Below are positions 60,422-64,000 of a DNA stretch of 64,000 nt, piece by piece. Every line of letters starts with the position of its first letter. The stretch's first letter is position 1. The stretch comes from UBA2336 sp037443645. GTDB taxonomy: Bacteria; Bacteroidota; Bacteroidia; Cytophagales; Cyclobacteriaceae. Location: positions 13,142-77,141 of the forward strand of contig JBBINY010000005.1 in the NCBI GenBank assembly GCA_037443645.1, written 5' to 3'. Below the pieces are notes generated by a model that searched no databases, was not told where the DNA came from, and worked only from the letters and a program-made list of their open reading frames with translations. The position numbers and the translations under genes are program-made.

Positions 60422-61528
60422 GTGCAGGTTTACCTGGCCCGTCACTTCGGATTTTGCTACGGTGTTGAAAATGCAATCGAGATCAGTTACCGGGCGCTGG
60501 AGGAAAATTCCGGAAAGAAGGTGTACCTGCTCAGCCAGATGATCCATAATCAGGAAGTAAATCAGGATCTCCAAAGCAGGGGCATTCGGTTTATCATGGA
60601 CACCGATGGTACGCAGTTCATTCCCTGGGATGCGGTTGGCAAAGACGATGTGGTCATCATTCCTGCCTTTGGTACAACATTGGAAATTGAACACCTCCTG
60701 CTCGACAAGGGGGTTGATGTTCAAAAATACAACACCACCTGCCCGTTTGTTGAAAAGGTTTGGAACCGGGCTGAAAAACTGGGCAAGGAAAAGTTCACCA
60801 CCATTATTCATGGTAAGCCGAAGCACGAAGAAACGCGCGCCACATTTTCACATAGCGCCCACAACGGGGCCTCGGTTATTGTGCGCGACATGGAAGAGGC
60901 TAAACGCTTAGGCGCCTACGTTGGCGGGGCCAGGCCGAAGGAGGCTTTTTATGAAGAATTTGCCTGGAAATTTTCAGAGGGCTTTGATCCCGAAAGAGAT
61001 CTTCAACGCATTGGTGTCGTAAACCAAACCACTATGCTCGCTTCAGATACCCAAGCCATTGCCGAGTATTTCCGGTTGCTCATGGCCGAAATGTATGGCG
61101 AGGAAAATCTTAAGGATCATTTTGCCGACACCCGCGATACGCTGTGTTACGCCACGAATGATAACCAGGATGCAACGTATGAATTGCTGGAGACGGCCGC
61201 TGACCTGGCCCTGGTGGTGGGCGGTTACAACAGTTCCAACACCTCGCACATTGTGGAGTTATGCGAACGGAGATTCCCCACGTATTTTATCAATTCCGAA
61301 ACCGAAATAAAATCTGCTGACGAAATCCATCACTTCATTTACGACAAGAAGAAAATGGAGATTACCCGCAATTTCATTCCTTCAAAGGAGCCGGTAAAAA
61401 TTGTGCTCACCAGCGGGGCCTCTTGCCCGGATACGCTGGTTGATCGCGTATTGATCAGGATGCTTTCCTTCTATCCTTCCGCCCGAACAATTGAGGAAGT
61501 GCTTCAACACATGGGGGTTACAGTCTGA
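60422..61528 (+). CDS. ispH: 4-hydroxy-3-methylbut-2-enyl diphosphate reductase
   Basis: Last enzyme of the MEP isoprenoid pathway, reducing HMBPP to IPP and DMAPP with a [4Fe-4S] cluster. From the GTG at 60422 the product is 368 residues with the three cluster Cys residues visible: HFGFCYGVENAI (Cys12), YNTTCPFVEKVW (Cys107) and TSGASCPDTLVDRV (about 335). The reading frame stays open upstream and encodes a protein-like extension of about 41 residues (KKFNIPAWYRSSITGKIKEA, then RKQDFTPTLLDFGPV), which I recall in Cytophagales IspH proteins. No ATG, GTG or TTG precedes it; where homologues start, the codon is ATC (60299). The true start may therefore be non-canonical, or the GTG given here. 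Confidence 0.9.
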   Translation: MQVYLARHFGFCYGVENAIEISYRALEENSGKKVYLLSQMIHNQEVNQDLQSRGIRFIMDTDGTQFIPWDAVGKDDVVIIPAFGTTLEIEHLLLDKGVDVQKYNTTCPFVEKVWNRAEKLGKEKFTTIIHGKPKHEETRATFSHSAHNGASVIVRDMEEAKRLGAYVGGARPKEAFYEEFAWKFSEGFDPERDLQRIGVVNQTTMLASDTQAIAEYFRLLMAEMYGEENLKDHFADTRDTLCYATNDNQDATYELLETAADLALVVGGYNSSNTSHIVELCERRFPTYFINSETEIKSADEIHHFIYDKKKMEITRNFIPSKEPVKIVLTSGASCPDTLVDRVLIRMLSFYPSARTIEEVLQHMGVTV

Positions 61529-61753
61529 TTATTTCTTGCCCGACTTTTTTTTGGGCTCTTCAAGACGCTTGCCTCCGCGATGTTCCCCCAGAATAACCAC
61601 ATCCTTGGTTACCTCGTACATTTTGGCGGCTTGCATCATGGCCTCATAGGTATCGCGAATAATGATTGTGCCGGGTGTTTTGGCGCCTTTGTTGCGAATT
61701 TCAATATAGAATCCGTCTTTTTTCTTCTTTGGTACGGTAGGAGGTCTTCCCAT
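61529..61753 (-). CDS. small conserved Bacteroidota protein (74 aa)
   Basis: A 74-residue protein opening MGRPPTVPKKKKDGFYIEIR and containing GAKTPGTIIIRDTYEAMMQA plus EVTKDVVILGEHRGGKR. I recognise the MGRPPTIPK...DGFYIEVRNKG pattern from a small family in Cytophagales and relatives, with no assigned function; the basic ends suggest nucleic-acid or ribosome contact. Its stop codon directly abuts that of ispH (convergent). The 120-bp gap to the next gene on the left shows no further signal. Confidence 0.75.
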   Translation of the reverse strand: MGRPPTVPKKKKDGFYIEIRNKGAKTPGTIIIRDTYEAMMQAAKMYEVTKDVVILGEHRGGKRLEEPKKKSGKK

Positions 61754-61878
61754 TGCCTGGTATGATTTAAGTTCTTTTTTGGTTAGATAACCGTTCGGAA
61801 AGCCGATTGGTTCAGGGGCGCAAGATGGCGAAAAAGACCGACATGTGGGCGCGGATTTATATTAACAGAGAATAGCTG

Positions 61879-63468
61879 TTACGAGCGCTTCGGCTTAACC
61901 ACCAGCCGGATAAGGGTTTTGCGGTTCTCCAAAACAGCTTCAGGCCTTGAGGACACTGTGTATTGTATGGCACCGGCATCAACACCCTGTGCAGCAAGTT
62001 GACGGATGATTTCTTCCGCCTGTTGTTGTGTTCTGTTGTTGTGCCAGGTGCGTTGTATGATAAGGCTGTCGCGCTGATAAAGCTGCCCGAGCGAATCGAT
62101 GTCATCAAGTTGAACAATAACCGAATCAAGGGTGAATTCAGTAAGATCCAAATGGCTTTGCCATGTATCCTCCAGGTACCCGATAAGCATTACTTGCAAC
62201 TCGTAGGTAAACTGTGGGTTGCTTTTCATCAGGCGCGAAAGTCTGCGAAGCTCCGAAACAGCATCATCAAGTTTGCTGGTATAGGGTTTGAACTGCAAAG
62301 CATCCAGTTCAAGTTCATCACCGGTTTCCAGCGGTTTAAGGGTCGACTTGATTCGTTGAACATTTAAGTTGGCATCGCGGGTTAGGTCAAAGCGCTTTGC
62401 AAAGTAGGTGATGTTTCCATGTTCAGGATCAACGGAAAGCTCATACGTTGTGCCTTCTTTCAGGTAAACAAAGTAACTCCCGTCTTTCTGATCGGGCCGG
62501 CCGCTGTAAAATCGGTTTTGGTTTTTAAGATCGGTAACTGAAATATAGGCAGAGGGTAAGCCGCCCGAAGGATCGCTTACGGATCCTTCCAGTTTCATCA
62601 CCCCCCGCGGCTTGAGTTCATCCGGAAACAGGTATTCTACCAACTCGGTTTTTGATTTACCCGGTGAATCGCGCAGCAGGTAACGACCATTGGACATGAC
62701 ACTCACGAACTGATCGTCTTTCTCGGTGTTCGCAAAATCGAGCGGAACAGGTGGCGTCCAATTGCCGTTATCCAATCGTGCCAGGTAAAGATCCATACCT
62801 CCCTTGTTGGGCAATAGTTTATCGGATGAAAAGATCAGGGTTTCGCCATCGGCCATGATGCGCGGGGTTTGCGAGTTTCCGGTATTAATATGAGCAGGGA
62901 GTTCTGTGGGTTCGCCCCAGCGCCCGCCTGGACCTTTCTTCGAAACGAGTATTTTACAATTCTCGGCTTTGTTTACATCCATTCGTTCGCAGCGCATGAA
63001 GTACAAGGTGGTTTCATCGGGGGTAATGCTGGGGCAGCCTTCGTGCCCTTTAGAATTAATGGGCATATACATGTTTTCCAGTTCGCCCCACGAATTGGCT
63101 TTGAGGTTTCCCTGCCAGATGTCGTATCCCCCAACCCCACCCGATTTGATGGATGTAATGTAAATGGTTTTGCCATCCGGGCTGAGTGAATAACCGCGCA
63201 TGTAATTAAGGCGGTTGTTTATGTGTTTGGGCATAGCCACCGGTTCTTTCCAGTCGCCACCCTGCCGCTGCGTGTAAAAAATTGTTAATTGGTTCCCCTC
63301 GGAATAATCCGAAATGTAAACCAGAGTGCTGCCATCGGTGCTTATGAAGGGGGCTGAAACATTAATGGAAGGATGGTTAATCGACATCGGCAGTTTTCTG
63401 ACCTTCGTCTGGCAAAAGACGGGTGAGACCAGCAACATTCCGAACACGATTGAACACAGGGCTTTCAT
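61879..63468 (-). CDS. secreted PD40 propeller protein with OmpA-like C-terminus
   Basis: I start at 63468 (MKALCSIVFGMLLVSPVFCQ), a good signal peptide; 14 codons lie upstream without signal character. The 529-residue protein has a six-bladed PD40-like propeller (FISTDGSTLVYISDYSEGNQ, SLSPDGKTIYITS, SITPDETTLYFMRCE, RIMADGETLIFSSD), then a CNA/CarboxypepD-like Ig module (LEGSVSDPSGGLPSAYISVTD). The C-terminal 150 residues look like a diverged OmpA domain (LDALQFKPYTSKLDDAVSEL, LQVMLIGYLED, ILRQLAAQGVDAGAIQY, the last with uncertain letters at its start). It is the second propeller lipoprotein-like protein in the window and probably attaches the cell surface to the peptidoglycan layer. Confidence 0.82.
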   Translation of the reverse strand: MKALCSIVFGMLLVSPVFCQTKVRKLPMSINHPSINVSAPFISTDGSTLVYISDYSEGNQLTIFYTQRQGGDWKEPVAMPKHINNRLNYMRGYSLSPDGKTIYITSIKSGGVGGYDIWQGNLKANSWGELENMYMPINSKGHEGCPSITPDETTLYFMRCERMDVNKAENCKILVSKKGPGGRWGEPTELPAHINTGNSQTPRIMADGETLIFSSDKLLPNKGGMDLYLARLDNGNWTPPVPLDFANTEKDDQFVSVMSNGRYLLRDSPGKSKTELVEYLFPDELKPRGVMKLEGSVSDPSGGLPSAYISVTDLKNQNRFYSGRPDQKDGSYFVYLKEGTTYELSVDPEHGNITYFAKRFDLTRDANLNVQRIKSTLKPLETGDELELDALQFKPYTSKLDDAVSELRRLSRLMKSNPQFTYELQVMLIGYLEDTWQSHLDLTEFTLDSVIVQLDDIDSLGQLYQRDSLIIQRTWHNNRTQQQAEEIIRQLAAQGVDAGAIQYTVSSRPEAVLENRKTLIRLVVKPKRS

Positions 63469-63569
63469 AGAATTAAAAGTAGGTAATTCTCTATGCAAAA
63501 TCATTGCCATTTAAGCGGGTTTCTTTCATCATGAAATAGTAACTTGGCCATTCGGTTTTTGCACAAAAA

Positions 63570-64000
63570 ATGATTCAGATAATTCCTTCCATAGCAATCC
63601 GGAAAGGCCAGGTAGTGAAAATGCGAAAAGGCGACCCGACCAGTGAGAAGGTATATGGTGAAAATCCGCTGGACCTGGTAAAGCGGTTTGAAGACCACGG
63701 CATTGAAGTGGTTCACCTGGTGGATTTGGATGGAGCCGAGCGTGGGGCTCCGGTTAATTATCATATTGTTGAGCAGATTGCCGGATATACCGATCTGAAA
63801 ATTGATTTTACAGGAGGGATATCAACAGACGGGGATGTAAGCAAGGCGTATGAAGCAGGCGCAGATTACATCACCGCATCCAGCATTGCCATTTCCAACC
63901 CGGAGCTGTTTGCCTCATTGATTATCTCGTATGGCCGTGAAAAAATTACGCTTGGCGCTGATGTTACCGACATAACCACGAAGAAATTATTGTTCAGGGG
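63570..64000 (+). CDS. HisA-like TIM-barrel protein (partial, continues off window)
   Basis: Starts at ATG 63570; 143 codons are visible before the right edge. The sequence follows HisA, the isomerase of histidine biosynthesis: VVHLVDLDGAERGAPVN, IDFTGGISTDGDVSKAYEAGADYI, SSIAISNPELF and KITLGADVTDITT, with phosphate-binding glycines in place. However the first strand reads IIPSIAIR where HisA has IPAIDL, so the catalytic base Asp8 is Ala. A paralogue with changed chemistry, rather than the housekeeping HisA, is therefore possible. No other his gene is in the window. Confidence 0.8.
   Translation, partial: MIQIIPSIAIRKGQVVKMRKGDPTSEKVYGENPLDLVKRFEDHGIEVVHLVDLDGAERGAPVNYHIVEQIAGYTDLKIDFTGGISTDGDVSKAYEAGADYITASSIAISNPELFASLIISYGREKITLGADVTDITTKKLLFR

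Noticed and set aside
1..64000. CRISPR array, prophage, restriction or toxin-antitoxin island
   Set aside because: No regularly spaced direct repeats, phage structural genes, integrase, methylase-nuclease pairs or toxin-antitoxin pairs were seen.

Overview
The window reads as chromosomal DNA of a gliding-type member of the Bacteroidota, most likely order Cytophagales. The pointers are a gldJ homologue, several promoters of the Bacteroidota form (TTTG about 17-20 nt before TAnnTTTG), many secreted proteins with PD40 propeller, CarboxypepD_reg, lamin-tail or SbsA-type Ig domains, and small proteins I know only from this phylum. I see no phage, plasmid, IS transposase, CRISPR array or rRNA operon; there is one tRNA gene (Phe). 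The order assignment is inference.

Layout. 1-3.6 kb (minus): a partial TPR/PD40 lipoprotein and a three-gene cluster with two Fe-S oxidoreductase proteins. 3.7-6.4 kb: tRNA-Phe, a broken GIY-YIG gene, then an RluB-type pseudouridine synthase, scpB and a DksA-like protein with a histone-like tail. 6.5-13.2 kb: a secreted Ntn-hydrolase acylase, a DUF885 peptidase and a lamin-tail surface protein. 13.3-21.9 kb: asd, a methyltransferase remnant, mfd, gldJ, comF and small genes, with MITE-like repeats between some of them. 22-30.7 kb (all plus): a giant coiled-coil membrane protein, a GHKL kinase-like protein, ybeY, mnmG, a methyltransferase and an Ig-like lipoprotein.

The most important region is 26.1-31.1 kb. 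Two ParB-type parS sites, one a perfect TGTTTCACGTGAAACA, flank a perfect DnaA box (TTATCCACA on the minus strand) just upstream of mnmG. At 30.73-31.06 kb a gene-free, AT-rich stretch carries five one-mismatch DnaA boxes. Hand counts show the G/C balance of plus-strand coding sequence flipping there, from C-rich on the left to G-rich on the right. I propose this as the chromosomal origin (oriC).

32.9-39.2 kb: a site-2 protease, a secreted amidohydrolase, an M20 peptidase and an S9 peptidase. 39.6-46.0 kb: a fatty-acid beta-oxidation operon (MarR regulator, fadN-type bifunctional enzyme, thiolase, four-helix-bundle gene, acyl-CoA dehydrogenase) with a palindromic operator and a short motif repeated in four junctions. 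46-51.3 kb (minus): a CarboxypepD_reg/thioredoxin-fold protein, then two alpha/beta hydrolases and a long-chain acyl-CoA ligase that could feed the same pathway. 51.4-64 kb: small membrane and secreted proteins, a Rieske protein, a second M20 and a second S9 peptidase, rlmI, an HtrA protease, ispH (with an in-frame N-terminal extension that lacks a normal start codon), a PD40 protein and the start of a HisA-like gene whose catalytic Asp is replaced by Ala.

Much of the coding capacity serves peptide and acyl-compound breakdown at the envelope plus beta-oxidation, as expected of a protein- and lipid-degrading heterotroph.
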